NCBI GenBank assembly: GCA_964486825.1
Contig: CAZAQS010000252.1
Coordinates: 1-6,940, forward strand
Source of the DNA: CAZAQS01 sp964486825
Lineage (GTDB): Bacteria; Chloroflexota; Anaerolineae; Anaerolineales; UBA4823
Reading direction: 5' to 3'
DNA length: 6,940 nt
Part shown: piece by piece, positions 1 through 5,188 of the stretch
Layout of the letters: each line of letters begins with the position of its first letter
How positions within the stretch are numbered: position 1 is the stretch's first letter
Translations under genes and position numbers: made by a program
The notes under the pieces: model-generated
The model's database searches: none
What the model saw: only the letters and a program-made list of their open reading frames with translations
What the model was told of the DNA's origin: nothing

Positions 1-280
1 GCGTACCAGGGCCGTTTGCCCAGGCCGGTAAATCGTAGTCCCGGTGCACTACCATAGGAAGCGAGCATTTGTCTTCAACAAAGGCTGCCAGCAGGTCCGC
101 CCCTATGGCCGATCCACCCATGCCAGCAATCACAATCCGCTCAATCCCCTCCCAATCGGGTAAGGGTTGTTTATGACCTAGTTCCCACGCCGCTTGCAGT
201 TGGGCAGGTAGCCCATCGATATGGCCAAGCATATCTTGTGGATCTAAAAACGCAAACGAATTGTGGTCATCAAGATTCAT
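1..280 (-). CDS. Bifunctional phosphoglucose/phosphomannose isomerase, N-terminal part (cut by window edge)
   Basis: The ATG is at 280-278 and the frame stays open for 93 codons to the left edge, so only the N-terminal part is visible. Around residues 53-64 it reads VIAGMGGSAIGA, the glycine/serine-rich SIS-domain loop typical of the PGI/PMI family. These cytosolic enzymes interconvert glucose-6-P, fructose-6-P and mannose-6-P. The following stretch (MVVHRDYDLPAW) also fits that family. A good ribosome site, AGGAG at 292-288, sits 7 nt before the ATG and fixes the start. The gene follows the lipoprotein gene on the same strand after 65 bp with no visible terminator, so co-transcription is likely. 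It would supply hexose phosphates for nucleotide sugars, which fits the glycosyltransferase upstream. The family call rests on the SIS loop and its surroundings; the catalytic residues further on are outside the window. Confidence 0.88.
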   Translation of the reverse strand, partial: MNLDDHNSFAFLDPQDMLGHIDGLPAQLQAAWELGHKQPLPDWEGIERIVIAGMGGSAIGADLLAAFVEDKCSLPMVVHRDYDLPAWANGPGT

Positions 281-287
281 CTTCGTA

Positions 288-292
288 CTCCT
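288..292 (-). promoter_or_regulatory. Ribosome binding site of the PGI/PMI gene
   Basis: AGGAG on the minus strand, 7 nt upstream of the ATG at 280. It shows that this gene has its own translation start although it lies downstream in the minus-strand gene set. The surrounding 65 bp gap (281-345) shows no hairpin followed by a T-run and no convincing promoter. Confidence 0.7.
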
Positions 293-345
293 TTTCTCCC
301 CCCGTTCGAAATTTGGTGTTCACAATAAGTCTACCCGGTACCGCC

Positions 346-1494
346 CTATTCGGGAAGTGTCCAGGTTAACAGGTCAATTACAACCGATGAATCCTCACCG
401 TTGAAACCTACCAGTCTCAACCAACCGGGCAATCCTGTATCCGTCTGGTAGCAAAGGACCGTGCCCGGCGAAATGCTACCCACGGCTATGGGAGCTGAGC
501 TCTTGGTAGCCAACTGGCAAATTTCCAAAGTTGGCTCACTGCTTCCATAAACACCTAATAGAAACTCGTTCAGCGGCCTAAGCCAGTGATTGCCGTTCTC
601 GTCTGGCTCGTAGCTTAGATCTGCACCGTTTTCTGGATTTTCGATCCCGTCATCTAAATCGACCGTGCTGTTCGGACCTAATGTCAATGTAGCCGATATC
701 CTAACATCTGCAGGAGGCGTGATGGTCTCGGTGATAGATGGTGGGCTGGTAGGCTCGGGCGCATCGGTGGGGACGCTGGTGGGTACAGGAGTACTGGTAG
801 GGGGTGTAAACACCTTGATTTCCACCCAGAAAGTCGAATTCCCGGATGGCCCTATTCCGAATGCAACGCCGCTGTTGTTTTGCAGCTTCCAATCGCTGCG
901 GTATGTGCCAGGGATTTGTGGCGCTGCCATTTCTACTTCGATCTCTATGCTTTCTCCTGGAGCGACGTTCCGGGTCAAGGGAACCGCAGTTGAATCTCCC
1001 ATCCTCGTACCGTAGAACCAGATCGCTTTGTATTCCCGAGTCCAGGTACAGGCGCCTGCATTGGTCAGCCGCCAGATTTTTGTAAACCTTTGCCCTGCCT
1101 GCATCTCCGTCCCATCTTCGATGTTGACATCGATCATCGGGAAACCAGGAGCGGCTTTATCGCAGATCTCGGTCGGTGATGGTGTCAAGGTTTGGACAGG
1201 ATCTGTAGTGGCTCCAGGGTTAGGGGTCGCACTTGGCGGTGGAGTCGGTTGGGGGATCTCCATAGGTGTGGACGTAAATACAGTCGCCTGCGTCAACCTG
1301 GCTTCTACTGTCTCGTATGCCTGGGTAACATCCAATATTGGCCCCTCATACACGGGCCCTGGTACGCTACAAGCAGCAAGGAGAGTGGCAGATAAGAATA
1401 TGGATCCTACTACTCGACGAGAATAGAGGGGAGCAAGTATCATTAAAGTCGCCGCGCGCAGTTCTGTCAAGAACCCCGGGGTTCGCTGGATCAC
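346..1494 (-). CDS. Surface lipoprotein with NBR1-type (four-tryptophan) Ig-like domain
   Basis: A 382-residue predicted secreted lipoprotein. An N-terminal basic and hydrophobic stretch ends in the lipobox LLAAC, with the lipidated Cys at residue 42. A Thr/Pro-rich linker (about 72-109) leads to an Ig-like domain of the 'next to BRCA1' (FW) family at about 111-228. The four hallmark tryptophans are at W141, W151, W202 and W223, with the usual VAPGE and APQIPGTYRSDW motifs. A second Thr/Pro/Ser-rich linker (229-262) precedes a C-terminal module (about 300-382) that I do not recognise. Besides Cys42 there are four cysteines, two in the FW region (C111, C149) and two in the C-terminal module (C326, C348), which could form disulfides outside the cell. 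The start is GTG at 1494, sharing one base with the upstream TAG stop and preceded by AAAGGA 6 nt away. An ATG at 1443 would give a more standard 24-residue signal peptide but has no ribosome site. The role is unknown; binding or scaffolding at the cell surface is an inference. Confidence 0.88.
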   Translation of the reverse strand: MIQRTPGFLTELRAATLMILAPLYSRRVVGSIFLSATLLAACSVPGPVYEGPILDVTQAYETVEARLTQATVFTSTPMEIPQPTPPPSATPNPGATTDPVQTLTPSPTEICDKAAPGFPMIDVNIEDGTEMQAGQRFTKIWRLTNAGACTWTREYKAIWFYGTRMGDSTAVPLTRNVAPGESIEIEVEMAAPQIPGTYRSDWKLQNNSGVAFGIGPSGNSTFWVEIKVFTPPTSTPVPTSVPTDAPEPTSPPSITETITPPADVRISATLTLGPNSTVDLDDGIENPENGADLSYEPDENGNHWLRPLNEFLLGVYGSSEPTLEICQLATKSSAPIAVGSISPGTVLCYQTDTGLPGWLRLVGFNGEDSSVVIDLLTWTLPE

Positions 1495-2636
1495 TACCTG
1501 TCCTTTATTCTGATCTGATCTACGAGTATTTGGGCGATATCGTGGGCAGCCCGAGGGCGCGCTAGCCGTCTAGAGGCATCGGCTGCCCTTTTGCGCTCTT
1601 CTGGATTATCTATCCAGGTTCGTACAGCAGACAAGATGAGATCAGGACTGGGAGCCCAAATGCCAGCCCCTTCACTGATCACATAAGATACATTGCCATC
1701 TTCCTGGCCTGGCAAGCGGGAATAAAGAATCAAGGGCAAGCCAGCGTTAAATGCTTCCGTGATTGTCCCTGGTCCGGCTTTAGTTACCAATATATCTGAG
1801 GCAAGCATGAATTGGGGCATTTCTCTAACAAAACCATACACAAAAACTGGCATAAGCCACTGCTCAGCATCTAGACTGGCTTTTAGCGCCCGGTTCCTTC
1901 CGGCGACTATTACTAATGTAACTCGCAGTCCAGATTCAGCGATAGCACGGGCGACCCTCTTGATTGGCCCCATTCCATCTCCACCCCCGACCAGCAGGAT
2001 GATAGGCCGGTCTACAGGCCAACACAAATGGCGGCGGAGGTCAAGGGGATCGCCTGTAGGATGGCAAAACTTTTCCGCCACCGGCAGCCCCACCACTTTG
2101 ACCCGCTTAGGATCCAGGCCATTTTCCAGGGCTTTTTCCAAAGCTGGCTGCGTAGGAACCAGGCATAAATCCGCCCTGCGATGGTACCAGAGCGCGTGGG
2201 TCGTTATCAGGTCGGTCACGACAGAAACAAAAGGAGGCCGGCTTTTCCCGAGCGCTGTTAAGACCGGCGCGTTGGCCAATGGGTGGACCGAGACAATCAA
2301 ATCACTTGGATTCTGATCTACGAGTTGGCGTGCTGATTTCCGTACGTAGGGCCACAGGGAGGAGGTGAGCAAGTGTGCTCGTTTATGCCCATTGCTCAAG
2401 CGGTATCCCAATCCCCAGGCCTTAGGGACTCTTACTACTGTGGAATAGATCTCCTGGGCACGATGGAAGGGAGGCGGCGCATAATCCTGGAAGATATCCA
2501 CCATCCTTGTGGAAACCTGGTCTCCGAAATCTTTCTCTAACGCTTCTATAATGGCTTCCGCCGCGCTACGATGTCCCCCACCCGTATCGGAAAACAAGAA
2601 TAAAATTTTACGCCGTTCTGGCAAAAGCTTGTTCAT
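1494..2636 (-). CDS. MGDG synthase / UgtP-like glycosyltransferase (GT28 type, GT-B fold)
   Basis: A 380-residue glycosyltransferase that probably adds a sugar from a nucleotide sugar to a lipid acceptor at the inner face of the membrane, as in monogalactosyl- or glucosyl-diacylglycerol synthesis. The N-terminal MGDG_synth-type domain (about 10-175) begins with the loop SDTGGGHRSAAEAI at 16-29 and continues with SVHPLA (116-121) and VTDLITTHALWYH (140-152). The linker motif VVGLPV is at 181-186. The C-terminal GT-B half has LLVGGGDGMG (214-223), YGFVREMPQFMLASDILVTK (267-286), AGPGTITEA (287-295) and PGQEDGN (309-315), the usual nucleotide-sugar-binding elements. Length and motif order fit the family. 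Its ATG overlaps the stop of the DUF951 gene (ATGA), so translation is probably coupled; there is no properly spaced Shine-Dalgarno sequence. The exact sugar and acceptor cannot be read from the sequence; galactose or glucose onto diacylglycerol is inferred from the family. Confidence 0.9.
   Translation of the reverse strand: MNKLLPERRKILFLFSDTGGGHRSAAEAIIEALEKDFGDQVSTRMVDIFQDYAPPPFHRAQEIYSTVVRVPKAWGLGYRLSNGHKRAHLLTSSLWPYVRKSARQLVDQNPSDLIVSVHPLANAPVLTALGKSRPPFVSVVTDLITTHALWYHRRADLCLVPTQPALEKALENGLDPKRVKVVGLPVAEKFCHPTGDPLDLRRHLCWPVDRPIILLVGGGDGMGPIKRVARAIAESGLRVTLVIVAGRNRALKASLDAEQWLMPVFVYGFVREMPQFMLASDILVTKAGPGTITEAFNAGLPLILYSRLPGQEDGNVSYVISEGAGIWAPSPDLILSAVRTWIDNPEERKRAADASRRLARPRAAHDIAQILVDQIRIKDR
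1501..1506 (-). promoter_or_regulatory. Ribosome binding site deciding the GTG start of the lipoprotein gene
   Basis: AAAGGA on the minus strand lies 6 nt before the GTG at 1494-1492, inside the last codons of the glycosyltransferase gene. The in-frame ATG at 1443 has no comparable purine-rich sequence upstream. This favours GTG and translational coupling through the shared base of TAG and GTG. Confidence 0.6.
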
Positions 2637-2827
2637 TCTCCGGTCTTCGGCAGGATCATTTTTAGGCGGTTCGAAAGCTGGCGGCGAGGAAGCAATACTC
2701 TACGCTTGCAGGTCACACACTCCAATCCGATATCCGCTCCCAGGCGAACAACCGTCCATTGATAACTTCCACAAGGGTGGGGTTTCCGCAAGCGGACAAT
2801 GTCACCCAACTGCAAATTGGATAGCAT
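2633..2827 (-). CDS. DUF951 family small protein (YyzM-like)
   Basis: A 64-residue protein matching the DUF951 pattern closely: LGDIVRLRKPHPCGS (8-21), W24, LGADIGLEC (29-37), C40 and RRVLLPR (42-48). H17, C19, C37 and C40 could form a small metal site; this is inference. The family is widespread in Firmicutes and related groups and its biochemical role is not established to my knowledge. The gene opens the minus-strand set and its TGA overlaps the ATG of the glycosyltransferase by 4 bp. No Shine-Dalgarno sequence precedes the ATG at 2827. Instead a TGT-TATAAT box ends 6 nt before it, which predicts a leaderless transcript. Confidence 0.9.
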   Translation of the reverse strand: MLSNLQLGDIVRLRKPHPCGSYQWTVVRLGADIGLECVTCKRRVLLPRRQLSNRLKMILPKTGE

Positions 2828-2833
2828 GGGGGC

Positions 2834-2842
2834 ATTATAACA
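2834..2842 (-). promoter_or_regulatory. Extended -10 promoter for the DUF951-led minus-strand genes
   Basis: On the minus strand TGT-TATAAT (2842-2834) is a perfect -10 box with the TGn extension. It is followed by GCCCCC and then the ATG at 2827. Initiation about 7 nt past the box would fall on or next to the start codon. I see no good -35 element, which an extended -10 can tolerate. Confidence 0.6.
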
Positions 2843-2847
2843 CGGGG

Positions 2848-2856
2848 TGGTATAAT
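2848..2856 (+). promoter_or_regulatory. Extended -10 promoter for the M50 protease-led plus-strand genes
   Basis: TGG-TATAAT on the plus strand is a perfect extended -10 box. Transcription would begin near 2863, leaving a leader of roughly 16 nt that contains the strong ribosome site at 2865-2871. No convincing -35 box is visible at the usual 16-18 bp spacing. Confidence 0.6.
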
Positions 2857-2864
2857 CTTCCGAT

Positions 2865-2871
2865 AAGGAGG
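2865..2871 (+). promoter_or_regulatory. Strong ribosome binding site of the M50 protease gene
   Basis: AAGGAGG, a full Shine-Dalgarno match, 7 nt before the ATG at 2879. It contrasts with the opposite-strand DUF951 gene, which has none, although both start within the same 51 bp gap. Confidence 0.85.
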
Positions 2872-2878
2872 TCTCTGG

Positions 2879-3544
2879 ATGCTATTCAATCTCGACCCGT
2901 CAACCTTGATCGCCCGCGCTATCGTCTTACTAATTGCTTTCTCTGTACATGAGTTTGCCCACGCCTGGACAGCAAATTATTTTGGGGACAAAACCCCCAG
3001 CGTCAATGGCCGACTTACACTGAACCCACTCTCACACCTGGACCCAATGGGTTCCCTCTTGTTATTGGTAGCCGGTTTCGGATGGGCTAAGCCGGTGCCT
3101 GTCAACGCTTATGCACTGCAAAGGAGATCACCGGCAGCCCTGATGTGGGTTTCCCTGGCTGGCCCTCTATCTAACTTGATCATGGCCATGCTGGCTGCCA
3201 TCCCATTCCGCTTAGGCTTCGTCTCCGTTTACGCCGCCCAGTACGACGCTTATTTGCGGGGAAGTGCGCTTTTCCCGACCGTGCCACAGCTCATGTGGGA
3301 GTTTATTGCCATTAACCTTCTTCTGATGCTCTTCAACCTGATACCTCTCGCTCCACTGGACGGCGAGAAGATCGCTACTTATTTCTTCCCCCCATCCTGG
3401 GCAGACTTCCTGGATCGGATCCGCCCATTTGGTCCACTCATCCTGATGAGCATAATCTTCGTAGGACCGATGTTCAACTTGAATATCCTCAGTTGGATCA
3501 TCGGCCGCCCCTTGCAAGCCCTGATGACTTTATTGGTGGGATGA
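2879..3544 (+). CDS. M50 family site-2-protease-like membrane zinc metalloprotease
   Basis: A 221-residue polytopic membrane protein of the short, minimal M50 type, with no PDZ or CBS domain. The zinc-binding motif HEFAH (H24, E25, H28) lies in the first hydrophobic segment. It is followed by GRLTLNPLSHLDPMGS (44-59) and GWAKPVPVN (68-76), both family signatures. AGPLSN (94-99) and NLIPLAPLDG (153-162) follow, the latter giving the third zinc ligand D161 and the proline-containing membrane-embedded loop. The pattern points to an active intramembrane protease. The family cuts transmembrane segments of anti-sigma factors or signal-peptide remnants, but the substrate here is unknown. A strong ribosome site fixes the start. 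The stop overlaps the next gene's ATG by 4 bp, so the two are probably co-translated. Confidence 0.93.
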   Translation: MLFNLDPSTLIARAIVLLIAFSVHEFAHAWTANYFGDKTPSVNGRLTLNPLSHLDPMGSLLLLVAGFGWAKPVPVNAYALQRRSPAALMWVSLAGPLSNLIMAMLAAIPFRLGFVSVYAAQYDAYLRGSALFPTVPQLMWEFIAINLLLMLFNLIPLAPLDGEKIATYFFPPSWADFLDRIRPFGPLILMSIIFVGPMFNLNILSWIIGRPLQALMTLLVG

Positions 3545-4140
3545 GCGCTGCAAGGATCCTTTACCGGACCAGGCAGTTTTGGCAATTCTTGAGGCTTGTT
3601 CCCACTGAGCAAGAATTAGAGGGGGTCCGCTCTGTGTTAAATCCTGCTCAGCTCGACCTTTTTTTCCGAATGCAACCCGGCGAACAATCCCACAGTATCA
3701 GGGTTTATACGACACTTGTAGAAGCCGGTGAGAACAACCCGCACCTGTTGGCAGCGGCTCTGCTGCATGATATAGGAAAAACCCGTTACCATTTAAAGCC
3801 CTGGGAACGAGCCTGGGCCGTTATAGGCAAATTAATATTCCCTCACTTATCGCGGCAGTGGTCCACCATTGAGCTAAAAGATCCACAACATGCAGAAATT
3901 TGGAAACGTCCTTTTGTAGTTGCGGAACAGCACCCAGATTGGGGTGCGAAGTTAGCCGGCCAGGCTGGCGCTTCCAAATGTACCGTTTCACTGATCCGCC
4001 GTCATCAAGAAAGTCTACCCAGGCGTACTCAAATGGGAACAACCGGGAATGTAAATGAGCCAAAGCCTGACCAGGAGGAAACTCGAAAGTTGGAAGACTG
4101 GTTGCTTCAGAAACTCCAGGCAGCCGATAATGAAAGTTGA
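3541..4140 (+). CDS. HD-domain metal-dependent phosphohydrolase family protein
   Basis: A 199-residue soluble protein if it starts at the ATG at 3541, which overlaps the preceding TGA (ATGA). An upstream in-frame ATG at 3493 would add 16 residues but would lie deep inside the protease gene, so 3541 is preferred. The HD signature is at H51 (SHSIRVY) and H76-D77 in LLHDIGK. Further candidate ligands are H131 (EQHPDWGAKLA) and H155 (LIRRHQE). The usual last Asp of HD proteins may be D196 in LQAADN at the very C-terminus. HD proteins hydrolyse phosphoesters, often nucleotides or cyclic nucleotides; the substrate cannot be inferred. It lies in an apparent operon with the membrane protease upstream and the dehydrogenase 9 bp downstream. 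Confidence 0.85.
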   Translation: MSAARILYRTRQFWQFLRLVPTEQELEGVRSVLNPAQLDLFFRMQPGEQSHSIRVYTTLVEAGENNPHLLAAALLHDIGKTRYHLKPWERAWAVIGKLIFPHLSRQWSTIELKDPQHAEIWKRPFVVAEQHPDWGAKLAGQAGASKCTVSLIRRHQESLPRRTQMGTTGNVNEPKPDQEETRKLEDWLLQKLQAADNES

Positions 4141-4142
4141 GG
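4139..4142 (+). promoter_or_regulatory. Ribosome binding site of the TyrA-like gene
   Basis: GAGG overlapping the stop codon of the HD gene, 7 nt before the ATG at 4150. It supports this start and a continuous transcript. Confidence 0.6.
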
Positions 4143-4149
4143 TGATGAT

Positions 4150-5142
4150 ATGGCCGTGCAAATAACAATCATCGGTATGGGACAGATTGGAGCCTCAGTG
4201 GGATTAGCCCTGGCCCAACATAAAGAGCTGGTCCGTAGAGTTGGCCACGACCGGGATTACCGGGTAGCACGGTTAGCAGAGAAAATGGGCGTCGTCGACA
4301 AGGTCTCCCATAACCTGCCAAACTCTGTTAAGGATTCGGACATCGTCCTGCTCGCCCTACCCACAGACCAGATCCGGGATGCCCTGGAGCTGATCGCATC
4401 GGAGCTGAAGGAAGATGCAGTCATCATGGACACGGCCCCTGTCAAAGAAACCATTGTCGAGTGGACGCGGGAGCTAATTCCGGAAGGCCGCTATTATGTG
4501 GGTCTCACGCCGGTGATCAATCCTGTTTATCTGCACAACCAGAAATCGGGTATCGAAGCCGCCCAGGCCGACTTGTTCCATTCGGGGATGGTGGTGATTG
4601 TGACTCCGACGCGTACGCCCTCCGAAGCCATCAAGCTGGCTTCTGACCTGACACGTTTGCTGGGCGCTATGCCTCTGTTCGCGGACCCGGTTGAAATCGA
4701 CAGCCTGATGGCTGCCACGCATATCTTGCCACAATTGATGGGCGCAGCGCTACTAAACGTAACCATAGACCAGCCAGGTTGGCGCGAGGCGCGTAAGATT
4801 GCCGGTCGTGGCTACGCTGAAGTGACGGCTCCAGTCGGTGATATGGACGATCCAGCCGCGCTGTGCAGTGCAGCCCTGTATGGGCGCGAGAATGTGGTCA
4901 GGGTCCTGGATAGCCTGGTAGCAGCCTTGCAATCCATCCGGCAGGATATCCAGCAAGAGCAGCGCGAAATGCTGACCGAACGCCTGGAGCGGGCTGCTAC
5001 TGGCCGAGAGCGTTGGTGGCAAGAACGGCAAAAAGCAGATTGGGCAGGCGAGGAACTGCCTCAGACCAACGAGCCCGCCCGGGCAACCAATTTGCTCGGC
5101 AACCTGCTTGGATTTGGCAGCCGGAGAAGGGGCAAATCTTAA
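4150..5142 (+). CDS. TyrA-fold (prephenate dehydrogenase-like) NAD-dependent dehydrogenase, substrate residues not conserved
   Basis: A 330-residue protein with the overall architecture of the prephenate/arogenate dehydrogenase family. An N-terminal Rossmann domain carries IIGMGQIGAS (7-16, GxGxxG) and D34 at the end of the second strand, which favours NAD over NADP. LLALPTDQI (67-75) follows, and an all-helical domain spans about 180-275. Motifs that normally hold prephenate differ. The usual DxxSxK appears as DTAPVK (94-99), GxHPxxG as GLTPVIN (118-124), SHLPH as THILPQ (190-195), and the FRDxTRIA region as YAEVTAPVG (222-230). It may therefore act on another substrate, so automatic annotation as tyrosine biosynthesis should be treated with caution. 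The C-terminus (about 265-300) is rich in Gln, Glu and Arg and likely helical, followed by a basic tail. The gene lies between the HD gene and glycine C-acetyltransferase; no aromatic pathway gene is in the window. Confidence 0.82.
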   Translation: MAVQITIIGMGQIGASVGLALAQHKELVRRVGHDRDYRVARLAEKMGVVDKVSHNLPNSVKDSDIVLLALPTDQIRDALELIASELKEDAVIMDTAPVKETIVEWTRELIPEGRYYVGLTPVINPVYLHNQKSGIEAAQADLFHSGMVVIVTPTRTPSEAIKLASDLTRLLGAMPLFADPVEIDSLMAATHILPQLMGAALLNVTIDQPGWREARKIAGRGYAEVTAPVGDMDDPAALCSAALYGRENVVRVLDSLVAALQSIRQDIQQEQREMLTERLERAATGRERWWQERQKADWAGEELPQTNEPARATNLLGNLLGFGSRRRGKS

Positions 5143-5188
5143 CCCCTATTTTCCCTTATGAACCAGATTTCTGATAACTGAGGTGAAT
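5143..5188 (+). other. Short gap between the TyrA-like and Kbl genes
   Basis: This 46 bp holds no terminator-like hairpin and no convincing -10 box. It includes GAGG (5180-5183), the ribosome site for the following ATG with a 5 nt spacer. The two genes are probably on one transcript. A seven-codon frame at 5158-5181 lacks a ribosome site and is not called. Confidence 0.5.

Larger units (their letters stand above)
2834..2856. repeat. Near-perfect palindrome spanning both divergent -10 boxes
   Basis: The left arm ATTATAACAC (2834-2843) and right arm GTGGTATAAT (2847-2856) are inverted repeats with a single mismatch, separated by GGG. Each arm contains an outward-facing TATAAT with TGn extension. 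It may be a symmetric bidirectional promoter, or an operator overlapping both promoters. The symmetry itself is read directly from the sequence. Confidence 0.75.

Noticed and set aside
700..815. GT-rich, repeat-like DNA
   Set aside because: It encodes the Thr/Pro/Val-rich linker of the lipoprotein on the minus strand; the repetition comes from codon use for a low-complexity peptide and there is no regular unit.
1759..2316. Long open frame (185 codons) on the plus strand inside the glycosyltransferase gene
   Set aside because: It lies antisense to a gene with clear family motifs, its translation is low-complexity without recognisable motifs, and it has no supporting ribosome site. It is a shadow of the real frame.
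2509..2952. Plus-strand open frame crossing the DUF951 gene, the promoter region and the start of the M50 gene
   Set aside because: It runs through two well-supported starts and the palindromic promoter, and its product has no family features.
3493..3540. Upstream ATG extending the HD protein by 16 residues
   Set aside because: It would overlap the protease gene by 52 bp, whereas the ATG at 3541 gives the common ATGA coupling.
3659..3665. Run of seven T as a possible slippage site
   Set aside because: It is inside the HD gene, where the frame continues with sensible family sequence on both sides; no alternative frame product is evident.
3821..4168. Minus-strand open frame of 115 codons opposite the HD gene
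   Set aside because: It is antisense to the HD-domain coding sequence, which has a clear signature and operon context; no motif is seen in the antisense product.
5158..5181. Seven-codon frame before kbl as a leader peptide
   Set aside because: It has no ribosome site, no run of regulatory codons and no attenuator-like hairpins.
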